DNA from: Nitrospirota bacterium
Lineage (GTDB): Bacteria; Nitrospirota; Thermodesulfovibrionia; Thermodesulfovibrionales; UBA6898
Reading direction: 5' to 3'
NCBI GenBank assembly: GCA_012026685.1
Contig: VEOY01000058.1
Location: forward strand, 1-43,406
Length of the DNA stretch: 43,406 bases
Shown piece by piece: positions 7,943 through 17,097 of this stretch. The notes under the pieces were generated by a model that did not search any database, had not been told where the DNA came from, and worked only from the letters and a program-made list of their open reading frames with translations. The position numbers and the translations under genes are program-made. The number at the start of each line of letters is the position of its first letter. The first letter of the stretch is position 1.

Positions 7943-10669
7943 TCAGGCGTACTTGGCGAGAAATGTTCCGGTATAGGAGTTTTTCGCCTTCACGATGTCA
8001 TCGGGTGTTCCTTCGAATACGATCATGCCTCCCTTGCCTCCGCCTTCCGGCCCGATATCAACGATCCAGTCAGCAGCCCTGATCACGTCAAGGTTATGCT
8101 CGATGACAACCACGGTATTACCCGCCTCGACCAGTCTGTTGAGGATATAAAGCAGCGCCTTCACGTCATCGAAGTGAAGACCAACGGTCGGCTCATCAAG
8201 GATGTAGAGATGACCGCCTTTTGCCGTTGTGCCCATCTCGGAGCAGATCTTGAGCCTCTGCGCCTCTCCGCCTGAGAGCGTTGTCGCGGGCTGGCCGAGC
8301 CTGAGATACCCAAGACCGGTCTCCATGAGGAGGGCAAGCTTTGCCCTGACAGGAGGCTTGTCGTGAAAAAGCAGGGCTGCCTCTTCCACCGTCATATTCA
8401 GAATATCGTGTATGTTCTTCCCTTTGTAAGAAACCCGAAGCGCCTCCGGCCTGTACCTCCTGCCCTCGCATTTCTCGCACGTGATGTACAGGTCCTCGAA
8501 AAAGAACATCTCCATGAGTTCAAGTCCGCCGCCCTTGCAGGCCTCGCATCTGCCGCCCGGCACGTTAAAGGAAAAGAAACCGGGACCATAGCCGTATGCC
8601 CGCGCTTCCTTCTGGTCAGCAAGGGCCTTCCGTATATGGTCAAATATCTTGAGATAGGTGACGGGATTGGACCGCGGACTCCTGCCGATGGGTGTCTGAT
8701 CGATGAGCTTCACCCCTTTCAGCAATTTTTCCCCCCGAAGTGCTTTGAACGGCAGCGGCTGTTCAAGCCCTGTCTTGAAGTGCTGCGCGACCGCACGATA
8801 GAGCGTCTCAACGACAAGACTGCTCTTCCCTGAGCCTGAGACCCCGGTCACCGCGGTCATTCTTTTCAGGGGGACGGTGAAATCGATGTTCCCGAGGTTA
8901 TTGCCCCGGGCGCCCCGCAGCAAAAGTTCCTCTCCCGAAAAAGACCTTCTCCTGACCGGCAACTGCACTTTTTCGTCTCCGCGCAGGTACCGGGCCGTAA
9001 GCGTGTCCGCCTTCCGGAATGCGTCCATGGGGCCGGAAAAAACAATATTGCCTCCCCTGTGGCCGCCCCCGGGGCCGAGTTCAATGACCCATTTCGAAGA
9101 TTCGATGACGCCCCGGTCGTGCTCCACCACGACCACTGTGTTGCCCAGGTCGGCAAGCCTGTTCAGGATGCCCGATATTCTGTCCGTATCTCTTGGATGG
9201 AGTCCTATGGTCGGCTCGTCAAGCACGTAGAGCGTGCCGGTGAGAAGCGATGCGAGCTGGTTCGAAAGATTGATGCGCTGATACTCCCCTCCTGAAAGCG
9301 TTTTCCCATGGCGGTCGAGCGTGAGATAACCGAGACCGACCTTTTCAAGGTATTCGATCTTCATGCCTATCTGCCGCAGAAGCTCTTTTGCCATATCCCT
9401 TCTGAACGGCGAAAGACCGATATCAGCGAAGAACGCTGAAAGTGCGTCGACAGGCATGGCGCACAACTCAGCGATATCGAGGCCGGAAATCTTAAAGGCC
9501 AGAGCTTCCTTTTTCAGCCTTTTCCCATTGCATGCATGACAGGTAGTGGACCGCCGGTAGCGGGACAGAAAGACCCTCACATGCAGCTTATACCGCCAGC
9601 TTTCGAGTTCGTTAAAAAAATCGTCGATACCGTAGAACCCTTTGACCCCCTTGAAGAGGATAGCCTTCTCGGCAGGCGTCATCTTTTTATACGGCTTATC
9701 GAGATCAAGCCCGGCCTTTTTCCCTTTTTCAAGGAGCTGCTTCTTCCACCATTTTGCTGCCGGCTTGTTCCAGGGGTCGACCGCGCCCTTTGCCAGGGAC
9801 AGCCCCGGGTCAGGAACGATAAGATTTTCGTCGTATCCGAGCGTATCTCCGAACCCTTTGCATTCCGGACAGGCGCCTACCGGGTGATTGAAGGAAAAAA
9901 GGATGGGAGAGGGTTCGGGCAGTTCTATTCCGCAGGCCTCGCAGGCATGAGCGGACGAGAAAGGAAGAAGCGATAGCGTGCTGTGGTCCTCCATGAGGAT
10001 CACTTTCATGCTGCCCTTGCCTTCTTTCCACGCGGTCTCTATGGAGTCGGACAGACGCGGTTCTCCCCTGATGACCAGCCTGTCGAGCACCATGGTAAGC
10101 CCGACTTCTCCCGCATCCAGACCGGCATCGAGTTCCTGCGTCCCGCCATCCTTCCATATCCTGAAATAACCCTTTCTTCTCAGCTCTGCAGGATGTTCTC
10201 TGGTATCGAACAGGATGATCGCCTTCTTGCCGGAGTGCTTCTCCAGAAGTTCGGCAGCGATCTGCGACGGATCCCATTTGCGCACCTCCCTGCCGCACCG
10301 GGGACAGTACGGGGTACCTGCCTTCGCGTACAAGACCCTGAAAAGATCGTAGAGTTCTGTAAGCGTACCGACCGTTGAACGCGAACCACGGACGGGATTT
10401 TTCTGTTCAAGTGCGATAGCAGGCCGTATGTTCCGGATAGCGTCGACATCCGGCCTGTCGAGTTTTTCGAGGAAGAGCCTGGCATAGGACGACAACGACT
10501 CTATGAAGCGCCACTGCCCCTCGGCAAAGATCGTATCGAATGCGAGTGATGATTTACCCGATCCGGAGACACCGGTGACAGCTATCACCGTATCATGGGG
10601 GATGCTGAGACTTACATTCCTGAGGTTGTTCTGTCGTGCGCCCTCAATGACCAATTCCTGCGTGGACAT
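7943..10669 (-). CDS. uvrA: Excinuclease ABC subunit A (short form)
   Basis: UvrA is the damage-sensing ATPase of nucleotide excision repair and loads UvrB on DNA. Two ABC modules are present: Walker A GVSGSGKSS near residues 32-40 and again near 609-617, each with a later signature LSGGE and Walker B YVLDEPTIGLH or YILDEPTVGLH. Zinc-binding CXXC pairs are seen at CEAC...CPEC, CHAC, and CEAC...CEKC. The 908 residues are fewer than the usual 940 or so, and the gap falls in the UvrB-binding insert, which looks trimmed after KKAIILFD. The ATG has no Shine-Dalgarno; TAAAAT (10681-10676) stands 6 nt before it. It could be a diverged UvrA paralogue, with a canonical copy elsewhere. Confidence 0.92.
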   Translation of the reverse strand: MSTQELVIEGARQNNLRNVSLSIPHDTVIAVTGVSGSGKSSLAFDTIFAEGQWRFIESLSSYARLFLEKLDRPDVDAIRNIRPAIALEQKNPVRGSRSTVGTLTELYDLFRVLYAKAGTPYCPRCGREVRKWDPSQIAAELLEKHSGKKAIILFDTREHPAELRRKGYFRIWKDGGTQELDAGLDAGEVGLTMVLDRLVIRGEPRLSDSIETAWKEGKGSMKVILMEDHSTLSLLPFSSAHACEACGIELPEPSPILFSFNHPVGACPECKGFGDTLGYDENLIVPDPGLSLAKGAVDPWNKPAAKWWKKQLLEKGKKAGLDLDKPYKKMTPAEKAILFKGVKGFYGIDDFFNELESWRYKLHVRVFLSRYRRSTTCHACNGKRLKKEALAFKISGLDIAELCAMPVDALSAFFADIGLSPFRRDMAKELLRQIGMKIEYLEKVGLGYLTLDRHGKTLSGGEYQRINLSNQLASLLTGTLYVLDEPTIGLHPRDTDRISGILNRLADLGNTVVVVEHDRGVIESSKWVIELGPGGGHRGGNIVFSGPMDAFRKADTLTARYLRGDEKVQLPVRRRSFSGEELLLRGARGNNLGNIDFTVPLKRMTAVTGVSGSGKSSLVVETLYRAVAQHFKTGLEQPLPFKALRGEKLLKGVKLIDQTPIGRSPRSNPVTYLKIFDHIRKALADQKEARAYGYGPGFFSFNVPGGRCEACKGGGLELMEMFFFEDLYITCEKCEGRRYRPEALRVSYKGKNIHDILNMTVEEAALLFHDKPPVRAKLALLMETGLGYLRLGQPATTLSGGEAQRLKICSEMGTTAKGGHLYILDEPTVGLHFDDVKALLYILNRLVEAGNTVVVIEHNLDVIRAADWIVDIGPEGGGKGGMIVFEGTPDDIVKAKNSYTGTFLAKYA

Positions 10670-10708
10670 TTTTGTATTTTACCACGAGAACAGTCTTCGA
10701 GTCCGAGG

Positions 10709-12748
10709 CTACTGCGGCATGGTCACTTTGTACAGGACATACAGCCGGTTTCTCAGGACCGGCAACAGCATGGGCTCCTTGTCCAGGAACGCGGCAAACG
10801 GCAGTGGAGCATACACCAAGGTTACCCCGTAACGCTTCAGGATCGCTGCCCTGTCGATCGTGCTTTGCGGATCAAAAAAAAGGACAACGTCGCGCACTCT
10901 TTTGAGAAAATCGTCTTCCGCGAGAGGCATCATGCCCAGGGAGCGGTAGAAGCTGAGAACTGCCTGCTGTCCGGTAAAGTTTGCGGCGAGCGAAGGTTCG
11001 GTCTGGTTGAGAGGATGGAGGATGACGCTGCCCGACGGCGCCCTGTCCAGAATTCGGATGACCTCCAGGTCTTCCTTCCTGAATTCGATATAGTGCCTGT
11101 CGTATCGCAATGTCAGGAACTGGACCGTAGAAGGAAGAGAAAGCAGCAGGACAACGACCGCGGAAACAGCGAAAAGGACCTTTCGCTCCCGGATCTGCGA
11201 AAGCGTGAGGATCAGGAGGAACCATGCGACCATGAGCGAGGTCGCGGAAAACCACATTGCATTATTCACGTTCCCGAAAAAAATAGTGATATTCATCATC
11301 TCTGACAGTGCAAACCCCGACAGGACAACGATGACCAGGAACAGGCTGACCGGATCAGGCCTTCGGGAAAATATCTGGCGTGCCTGCCACAATCCGGGGA
11401 CACGTGCACCGAAGGTCCCTATGATGTATGCCAGGAAAAAAAGCGCATGGCTGCCCCATCCCTTTGGGGCAATTCCGATCTTTTTCAGTGACAGCCCGTA
11501 GATATTGAAAGGGGCAAAGGTCATCCTGACATTGCTGGTCCCGCCCCGGAGCAGGAAAACATCCGCAATAACAGCCGCCAGCAGCACCGCTGACACCGCG
11601 GCAAGCCCCACGCCCTTCTTTCTTGTTTCGGTTCTCAAGGACAAAAGGAGACCCGTAAGAAGTGCCGCGGCGGCGGCATGGAGACCCATTGAGCTCTTGA
11701 ACCCCAGAGCAGCATAGCCGAGAATGGCAAAGAGTGCGAGGTCCCGGGACGAGCCATGATCGCCGTATCGCTGCAGATGCATCATCATCAGGACCAGGAC
11801 GACGAGTGCCGGCAACTGGCCGTTCAGGGTGAGCAGCGACCATATCGTGGTCTGGAATATTACCGTCCACGGCCTGCCCGCGAACGCCCCGAGCATACCA
11901 GGGACAAAGGAAAGATCAGAGCCGAATATGAGGACGGCGATCAAATAGGCAAGGCTGGTGCTCTTCGTGATGTTTCTGACAAAGGAGAAGGATATCGCGA
12001 CCAGCAGAAAAAAGTACAGGAGCGGGAAATGGAAATATGAAAGACGGAGCGTATCCAGACCAAACAACCGGTGGAACATTTCGATCTGCAGATGCATGGC
12101 CACATGATAATGCCCGAACTTCGCACCGCTTGCATAAGGAAACGCCGGGGGGAAAGAATCGCGGAGTGCGTTGACAATCCCCAGATGGAAATCTGTTTCG
12201 GACGCATCCAGCGTCCGGATGCCGAATCCATCCGGGCGGAAACGCACATCCGTAAAATGGGAAACGTGAAGCAGCGCGAGGATCACGGCCAAAAGTACGG
12301 CAAAATGCCCGATGGTGGCCCAGGATGCCTCCGCAGGTTGGACCGATTGCACTGCCTCTTTTTTCCGTATGACCGCGAAGACCTTCGGCATCATCCAGAG
12401 CAGCAATGTCCCCAGGAAGAAAAAAAGGATAAGCGATGGCGCGCCGACCCTCTGGAAAATAATATACGGCAGCGGCATCAGCGCTGTACCGAGCGCCGTG
12501 GCGTGAACAGCATTCATCACCCGGTCCTGCCCATGATTTCCCAGCCAGCCGAGAATGAGACTGCCCGGCACAAAGAAGCAGATGAAGAGTCCGACGCCCC
12601 AATACATCGTATCACCAAGGGGAACATGGTAAAGCCCCTGGAGCAGGATCGCTGTGATACCAATAATAAAGGGGAATACGAGATACGTCAGTGATCCCCT
12701 TGTGCTGCGACGATGTACAGGCATCATTCCTCCGGGATCTGCGGGCAT
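10709..12748 (-). CDS. Polytopic membrane protein, GT-C glycosyltransferase-like (copy 1)
   Basis: This protein of about 679 residues has roughly twelve predicted transmembrane helices and a soluble C-terminal tail of about 130 residues. Acidic residues in the first long external segment (SETDFHLGIVNAL) followed by a Pro/Tyr-rich stretch (PPAFPYASG) resemble the catalytic loop of GT-C enzymes that use polyprenyl-phosphate sugars, but no family-defining motif lets me name a substrate. It is clearly homologous to the next gene upstream: both tails share GSV(I/V)LH, LSF(Y/F)RS and YGV(T/D). The start is uncertain. The first in-frame ATG at 12748 has no ribosome site, while GGAGG runs almost into a double ATG at residues 8-9. 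Context with aminosugar genes supports a glycan role. Confidence 0.7.
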   Translation of the reverse strand: MPADPGGMMPVHRRSTRGSLTYLVFPFIIGITAILLQGLYHVPLGDTMYWGVGLFICFFVPGSLILGWLGNHGQDRVMNAVHATALGTALMPLPYIIFQRVGAPSLILFFFLGTLLLWMMPKVFAVIRKKEAVQSVQPAEASWATIGHFAVLLAVILALLHVSHFTDVRFRPDGFGIRTLDASETDFHLGIVNALRDSFPPAFPYASGAKFGHYHVAMHLQIEMFHRLFGLDTLRLSYFHFPLLYFFLLVAISFSFVRNITKSTSLAYLIAVLIFGSDLSFVPGMLGAFAGRPWTVIFQTTIWSLLTLNGQLPALVVLVLMMMHLQRYGDHGSSRDLALFAILGYAALGFKSSMGLHAAAAALLTGLLLSLRTETRKKGVGLAAVSAVLLAAVIADVFLLRGGTSNVRMTFAPFNIYGLSLKKIGIAPKGWGSHALFFLAYIIGTFGARVPGLWQARQIFSRRPDPVSLFLVIVVLSGFALSEMMNITIFFGNVNNAMWFSATSLMVAWFLLILTLSQIRERKVLFAVSAVVVLLLSLPSTVQFLTLRYDRHYIEFRKEDLEVIRILDRAPSGSVILHPLNQTEPSLAANFTGQQAVLSFYRSLGMMPLAEDDFLKRVRDVVLFFDPQSTIDRAAILKRYGVTLVYAPLPFAAFLDKEPMLLPVLRNRLYVLYKVTMPQ

Positions 12749-12816
12749 GGCGGTATTACAACACGGGAAATGCTGTACACTTCTCGGTTACTCACTGTTT
12801 CTGCCGGAGCTTCGAT

Positions 12817-14862
12817 TCATTTCTTAACAGCGTATACAACATAGCTCCTGTTCTTCAGGACAGGGGTCAGGCGCGCTTCCGCATCGAGCATCGATGCAGC
12901 AGACCTCGCGGCATACACATAATCCACGCCATACCTGTCAAGGATGCCGGCCCGTTTCCCCGAATCGTCAGCACTGAAGAAGACAAGGATATCGGTCAGC
13001 CGCCGGCTGAATTCCTCTTTCGTGAGATGCGGAGTGACAAACGAACGAAAAAAACTCAGCACGGACGATCGTCCCGCAAAATTTGCGGACAAGGACGGCA
13101 TATCCCTGTTCATCTCATGCAGGACAACGGACCCGGGGGGGGTATCCTTCAGGTATGTGATAACTTCCATGGCATCCCCGTCGATATGGACGTACCGATT
13201 GTCAAATCGCATCTTCAGGAATTGCAGGGTCGTAGGCAATGCAAGCACCACTATGATCACGGCGATAACAGCCTTTTTCTTCCTGCTCTCCGCTTTTTCA
13301 AGAAAATACGGGACCATGAGCCAGGCGCAGATGAGCGATTGCACGGCAAACCATACCGAATCGTTCGCAGCACGAGCAAGTGTTCCCAAGTATATCATGT
13401 CGGAAACGACGACGCCGGTCAAACCGAAAATAAGGATAAAAAAAAGCATGGGGTCAAAACGACGCTTTTTCATCATCGCATCCGCCAGAGGTATCCAGAT
13501 GATCCTTGGGCCAAGAAGCATGATTATGTACACCAGAAGAAACAGGGGAAGATAATTCCACGAGATAGTACGGATGCCGACCCTCCCCAGCGAGGCATAG
13601 AAATTATTCAGTGGCGCCCACGCGACAATATTTTGCCCTATGCCGCCCCTCAGCAGGACAACATTGATCGCAATGCAAACAGCCGCAACAAGAGAAATTG
13701 CGCAGACAAGAGCGCCTTTTCTCTTGTCCTCACTGAATACCGCAGATCCGACCCCCGTGATAAAAGCTGCAGCGACAATATGCAGTCCCATCGAACTTTT
13801 GAATCCATAGGATGAAAAAACCAGGAAGCCGAAAACAACAAGAAGTGATGCGTCCCCCTGTTCATAATAACGTTTCAGGTATGCCATGCAGAGAAACAGG
13901 ACAATGAGCGCGGGCAAATAGCCGTTCAGGGTAAAAAGAGACCATATCGTTGTATAGAATGCTACGGTCCACGGATTTCTGCCGGACAGCATGTTAAGCA
14001 GGCCGGGAATGAAGGAAAGATCCGCGCCAAAGATAAGGAGCGAGGTAAAGAGTGCAACCCATCTGGGCGCCTTACATGCCCTGACAAAGAAATAAACCAT
14101 GCCGACCAGGAGGAGGAAGTACAGGAGCGGAAAGAAAAAGAACGTCAATCTGAGCGTATCCATACCGATCAGCCGATGAACCATCTCGACCTCAAGATGC
14201 AGATTCATATGATAATATGCCAGGCTCGTGCCGCTTGCATAGGGACTGACAGGAGGATACGCATTGGCCAGGGCTTTGATTATCCCGAGATGGAAGTCGG
14301 ATTCCGTCAGGAGGGTGCTGCGGATCTTGAAGCCATCGTCCAACAGGAGCACATCGGTGAAATGAGAAAGATGCAGCAGAACGAGCACGAGCAGAACCAA
14401 AGAACAAACCGACGCAATATCATAGAGCGACGTCTCCGGGACAAGTTCTTTCCTCCGATAATCTCTCATGGCAAGAACGAGCCAGACGATCAGAAAAACT
14501 GCACAGAAGATAAAAATAAACTCCGGATGGCTGAGACGCCTGAACAAACTATAGACAAGAGGCATCAGCGCAACCCCAAGTGCCATAGCATGGGAGACGT
14601 CCAGGAAAAACTCGCCGCTTTGGCCGCGGGTCAGGCGAACCAAACAATATCCTGTGGGATAAAAAGCGACCATGGCACCAGCGTACCAAAGGAACGTCCC
14701 GCTGAAAGGCAAACTGTAAAGCGCTTTCAGGACGCCGGCAACAAGTATCAGAAGAATGCCGCCGACCAGGAGAACGACTCCCCCGGTTATTCTTTTGTTC
14801 CCGGCTTCCCCGGGAGATTCGTCTGCCGCATGATATGGCGGGATCACCTCATTCAATACCAA
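12817..14862 (-). CDS. Polytopic membrane protein, GT-C glycosyltransferase-like (copy 2)
   Basis: This is a tandem paralogue of the next gene downstream, about 681 residues, with the same plan. Many transmembrane helices surround an external acidic segment (TESDFHLGIIKAL, then PPVSPYASG), and a soluble tail ends near the C-terminus. The open frame begins with a TTG at 14862 inside the end of the dehydratase-like gene; a GTG at 14847 (VIPPYH) is an alternative, so the first residues are uncertain. The coupling suggests joint expression with the nucleotide-sugar enzymes. It may transfer a lipid-linked sugar outside the membrane, but this is inferred from fold-like features and neighbours only. 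A flippase or polymerase role is not excluded. Confidence 0.7.
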   Translation of the reverse strand: MVLNEVIPPYHAADESPGEAGNKRITGGVVLLVGGILLILVAGVLKALYSLPFSGTFLWYAGAMVAFYPTGYCLVRLTRGQSGEFFLDVSHAMALGVALMPLVYSLFRRLSHPEFIFIFCAVFLIVWLVLAMRDYRRKELVPETSLYDIASVCSLVLLVLVLLHLSHFTDVLLLDDGFKIRSTLLTESDFHLGIIKALANAYPPVSPYASGTSLAYYHMNLHLEVEMVHRLIGMDTLRLTFFFFPLLYFLLLVGMVYFFVRACKAPRWVALFTSLLIFGADLSFIPGLLNMLSGRNPWTVAFYTTIWSLFTLNGYLPALIVLFLCMAYLKRYYEQGDASLLVVFGFLVFSSYGFKSSMGLHIVAAAFITGVGSAVFSEDKRKGALVCAISLVAAVCIAINVVLLRGGIGQNIVAWAPLNNFYASLGRVGIRTISWNYLPLFLLVYIIMLLGPRIIWIPLADAMMKKRRFDPMLFFILIFGLTGVVVSDMIYLGTLARAANDSVWFAVQSLICAWLMVPYFLEKAESRKKKAVIAVIIVVLALPTTLQFLKMRFDNRYVHIDGDAMEVITYLKDTPPGSVVLHEMNRDMPSLSANFAGRSSVLSFFRSFVTPHLTKEEFSRRLTDILVFFSADDSGKRAGILDRYGVDYVYAARSAASMLDAEARLTPVLKNRSYVVYAVKK

Positions 14863-15881
14863 ATGATGTTACCGTCCCTGCTCTTGACCGGCACCTTTCT
14901 CATGGTCATCTGTTTTTCCCAAAGGTGCCTGTTTTCCTTGTACCACTGGATGGTCTTCTGAAGACCGTCCGCAAATGAGGTCTTGGCCCTGAAACCGAGG
15001 ACCGTTTCGGACTTATCGGTAGAAGAAATATGGTTCTGCACCTGGCCGAAGCGCTCTTCCATAAACGTGAAATCGGCTCCGGCAATGTCGAAGATGTCAG
15101 CTATTCTTCTTGCGATCTCGATCACGCTGATACTGACGCCGGTGCCCAGGTTGAACACCTCTCCCCTGACCTTTTCAAGAGGTGCGTGGATAGCCCGGTC
15201 AACCGCCTCTGCGGTATCTTCGGCATACAGCCAGTCGCGTGCCGCAGAACCGTCGCCATGGATCGTAAAAGGTTCCCCCAGAATGGCGCTTGTGATGAAT
15301 CGGGGGATCACCTTCTCCAGGTGCTGGTTGGGACCGTAATTATTGAACGGTCGTATAATAACGCCCGGGATACCATAGGAAACGACGTAGGAGGACACAA
15401 GCCTGTCCGCACCGGCCTTGGCCGCAGCATAGGGCGTCGTCGGCTCAAGGGGATGACCCTCGTCCATGGGCTCGACACGCGCGCTCCCATAGACCTCTGA
15501 TGTTGAAATGTGGATGAACCGGTCAACGGTATCGGAATGTTTCAGGACCGCGTTTACCACTGACTGGGTCCCCAGGACATCCGTCGTGAAAAAGACGCGG
15601 TTGAGGTAGAGGGAACGTGCGACATGGGTCTCAGCGGCAAAATGCACGATCACCTGGGATCTTGCCACAAGATCATTCATAAGGTCGAGATTGTTGATAT
15701 CTCCGTACCAGAACTCGAAACGCTCCGAGTCCCTGATCTCCTGGGGAATATTCTCGATATTTCCGGCGTAGGTCAGCGCATCAAGCACCATGATCTTATA
15801 TTCAGGATATTTTCTGAATATATGCCGGATGAAATTGCTGCCGATAAAACCGGCTCCGCCGGTCACGAGAACTGTTTTCAC
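14853..15881 (-). CDS. NAD-dependent nucleotide-sugar 4,6-dehydratase/epimerase
   Basis: This 342-residue extended short-chain dehydrogenase acts on a nucleotide sugar in the cytosol. The Rossmann motif GGAGFIGSN is at residues 8-16 and the catalytic YAAAK (YxxxK) lies near residue 151. Overall it resembles dTDP-glucose 4,6-dehydratase (RmlB), with NNYGPNQHLEKVIPRFI and GDGSAARDWLY. However, the active-site triplet is TSE (STSEVYG) where RmlB has TDE; TSE is usual in GDP-mannose 4,6-dehydratase and UDP-glucuronate decarboxylase. The donor nucleotide is therefore open. It starts at GTG after AAGGGGG, 18 nt downstream of the aminotransferase, which would consume its 4-keto product. Confidence 0.88.
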   Translation of the reverse strand: MKTVLVTGGAGFIGSNFIRHIFRKYPEYKIMVLDALTYAGNIENIPQEIRDSERFEFWYGDINNLDLMNDLVARSQVIVHFAAETHVARSLYLNRVFFTTDVLGTQSVVNAVLKHSDTVDRFIHISTSEVYGSARVEPMDEGHPLEPTTPYAAAKAGADRLVSSYVVSYGIPGVIIRPFNNYGPNQHLEKVIPRFITSAILGEPFTIHGDGSAARDWLYAEDTAEAVDRAIHAPLEKVRGEVFNLGTGVSISVIEIARRIADIFDIAGADFTFMEERFGQVQNHISSTDKSETVLGFRAKTSFADGLQKTIQWYKENRHLWEKQMTMRKVPVKSRDGNIIWY

Positions 15882-15899
15882 AAGAATCCCCCTTCGTGA

Positions 15900-17030
15900 T
15901 TACTGGTTCAGCTCTTCTTTGAGAACCTGTACGACATAGGCAAGCTCATCGCGTGTGAGATCAGGATAGAACGGCAGAGATATCGTGCGTCTCCCTATTT
16001 CTTCAGCGATCGGAAAATCGCCTTCCTTATACAGAAAGTTTTCACGGTAGTATTTTAAAAGATGGATCGGACGGTAGTTTACGGCAACGCCGATACCTCT
16101 GTTCTGGAGGGCCCACAGGAGCCGATCACGTTTGGGGGCAGGCACAAGGGCCGTAAGCAGATGCCGCGCATGCTGAACACCTGCAATGGTCCTGAGCATT
16201 TGCGCATCTCGAACATCTTTCAGGGCCTCTTCGTAAGCCCGCCACGTCTCTTCCCGCTGCTTATGGAGCATGTCGATACGTTCGAGCTGGCCGATAAGGA
16301 GAGCTGCCTGAATATTGTCCATATTGTATTTCCATCCGAGAAGCGGCATGTCCCAATGTTCGTACCGTTTGGTATAACGGTCTGCTGCTCCCCGGTCTAT
16401 CCCGTGCTGCCGGAGCATCCTCAATTCATCCGCGAGCAGGGGATTCCCCGTTGTCACCGCGCCCCCTTCACCGGATGTGATATTCTTTGTTGCGTAAAAA
16501 CTGAAGCACGCAGTGTCTGCAAGTTGCCCCACCCTGACACCGTCCCGTGAAGCCTCAATCGCATGCGCAGCGTCTTCAATGATATGCAGGCGGTATTTAT
16601 CGGCAATTGCCCGTATCCTCTTCATATCGCACATCTGCCCGTACAGATGAACCGGAATGATCGCCCTGGTCCGTTCGGTGATGGCAGCCTCAATGAGCTC
16701 CGCGTTCAGGTTGCCGGTCCCCTCCTCCACATCCACAAACACCGGTGCAGCCCCCGCGTGCAGGACAGCATTGGCTGTTGCGCAGAAGCTCATGGGCGTT
16801 GTTACCACCTCATCCCCGGTGCCGACATTGAGCGCGATCAGGCTGAGATGAAGTGCAGCCGTACAGCTGGTAAGACCTATGGCATGCTCCTGGACCGTAT
16901 AGGCAGCAAACAGTTTCTCGAACTCTGCGACCTCCCCGCCTGTCGTAAGGAAAATGGAACGAAGGACCGCAGACGCACGTTCGATGTCTTTATCATCTAT
17001 ACAGTGTCTGAAGAACTCTATCTTTTTCAT
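15900..17030 (-). CDS. DegT/DnrJ/EryC1/StrS-family sugar aminotransferase
   Basis: This PLP enzyme of 376 residues transfers an amino group, usually from glutamate, to the 4-keto (or 3-keto) position of a nucleotide sugar. Family landmarks are TSCTAALHLSL (PLP phosphate site), EDAAHAIEA (the Asp that pairs with the pyridine nitrogen) and FYATKNITSGEGG, whose Lys forms the PLP Schiff base. Sequence alone does not separate WecE, perosamine synthase and ArnB types. I choose the ATG at 17030 over a TTG two codons earlier. No Shine-Dalgarno is present, but TATAAT (17043-17038) stands 7 nt before it, fitting a leaderless start. It heads the leftward glycan operon, with the dehydratase next. Confidence 0.92.
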   Translation of the reverse strand: MKKIEFFRHCIDDKDIERASAVLRSIFLTTGGEVAEFEKLFAAYTVQEHAIGLTSCTAALHLSLIALNVGTGDEVVTTPMSFCATANAVLHAGAAPVFVDVEEGTGNLNAELIEAAITERTRAIIPVHLYGQMCDMKRIRAIADKYRLHIIEDAAHAIEASRDGVRVGQLADTACFSFYATKNITSGEGGAVTTGNPLLADELRMLRQHGIDRGAADRYTKRYEHWDMPLLGWKYNMDNIQAALLIGQLERIDMLHKQREETWRAYEEALKDVRDAQMLRTIAGVQHARHLLTALVPAPKRDRLLWALQNRGIGVAVNYRPIHLLKYYRENFLYKEGDFPIAEEIGRRTISLPFYPDLTRDELAYVVQVLKEELNQ

Positions 17031-17097
17031 GCGCAATATTATAAAATCTTTACGGAAAAAATACTTAAAGCCTTTTCAAGGAGAGCAGGGACGAGGC

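Noticed and set aside
12071-12694. Long plus-strand frames antisense to the two GT-C-like genes
   Set aside because: They are rich in charged residues mirrored from hydrophobic codons of the membrane proteins and have no domain or start signal.
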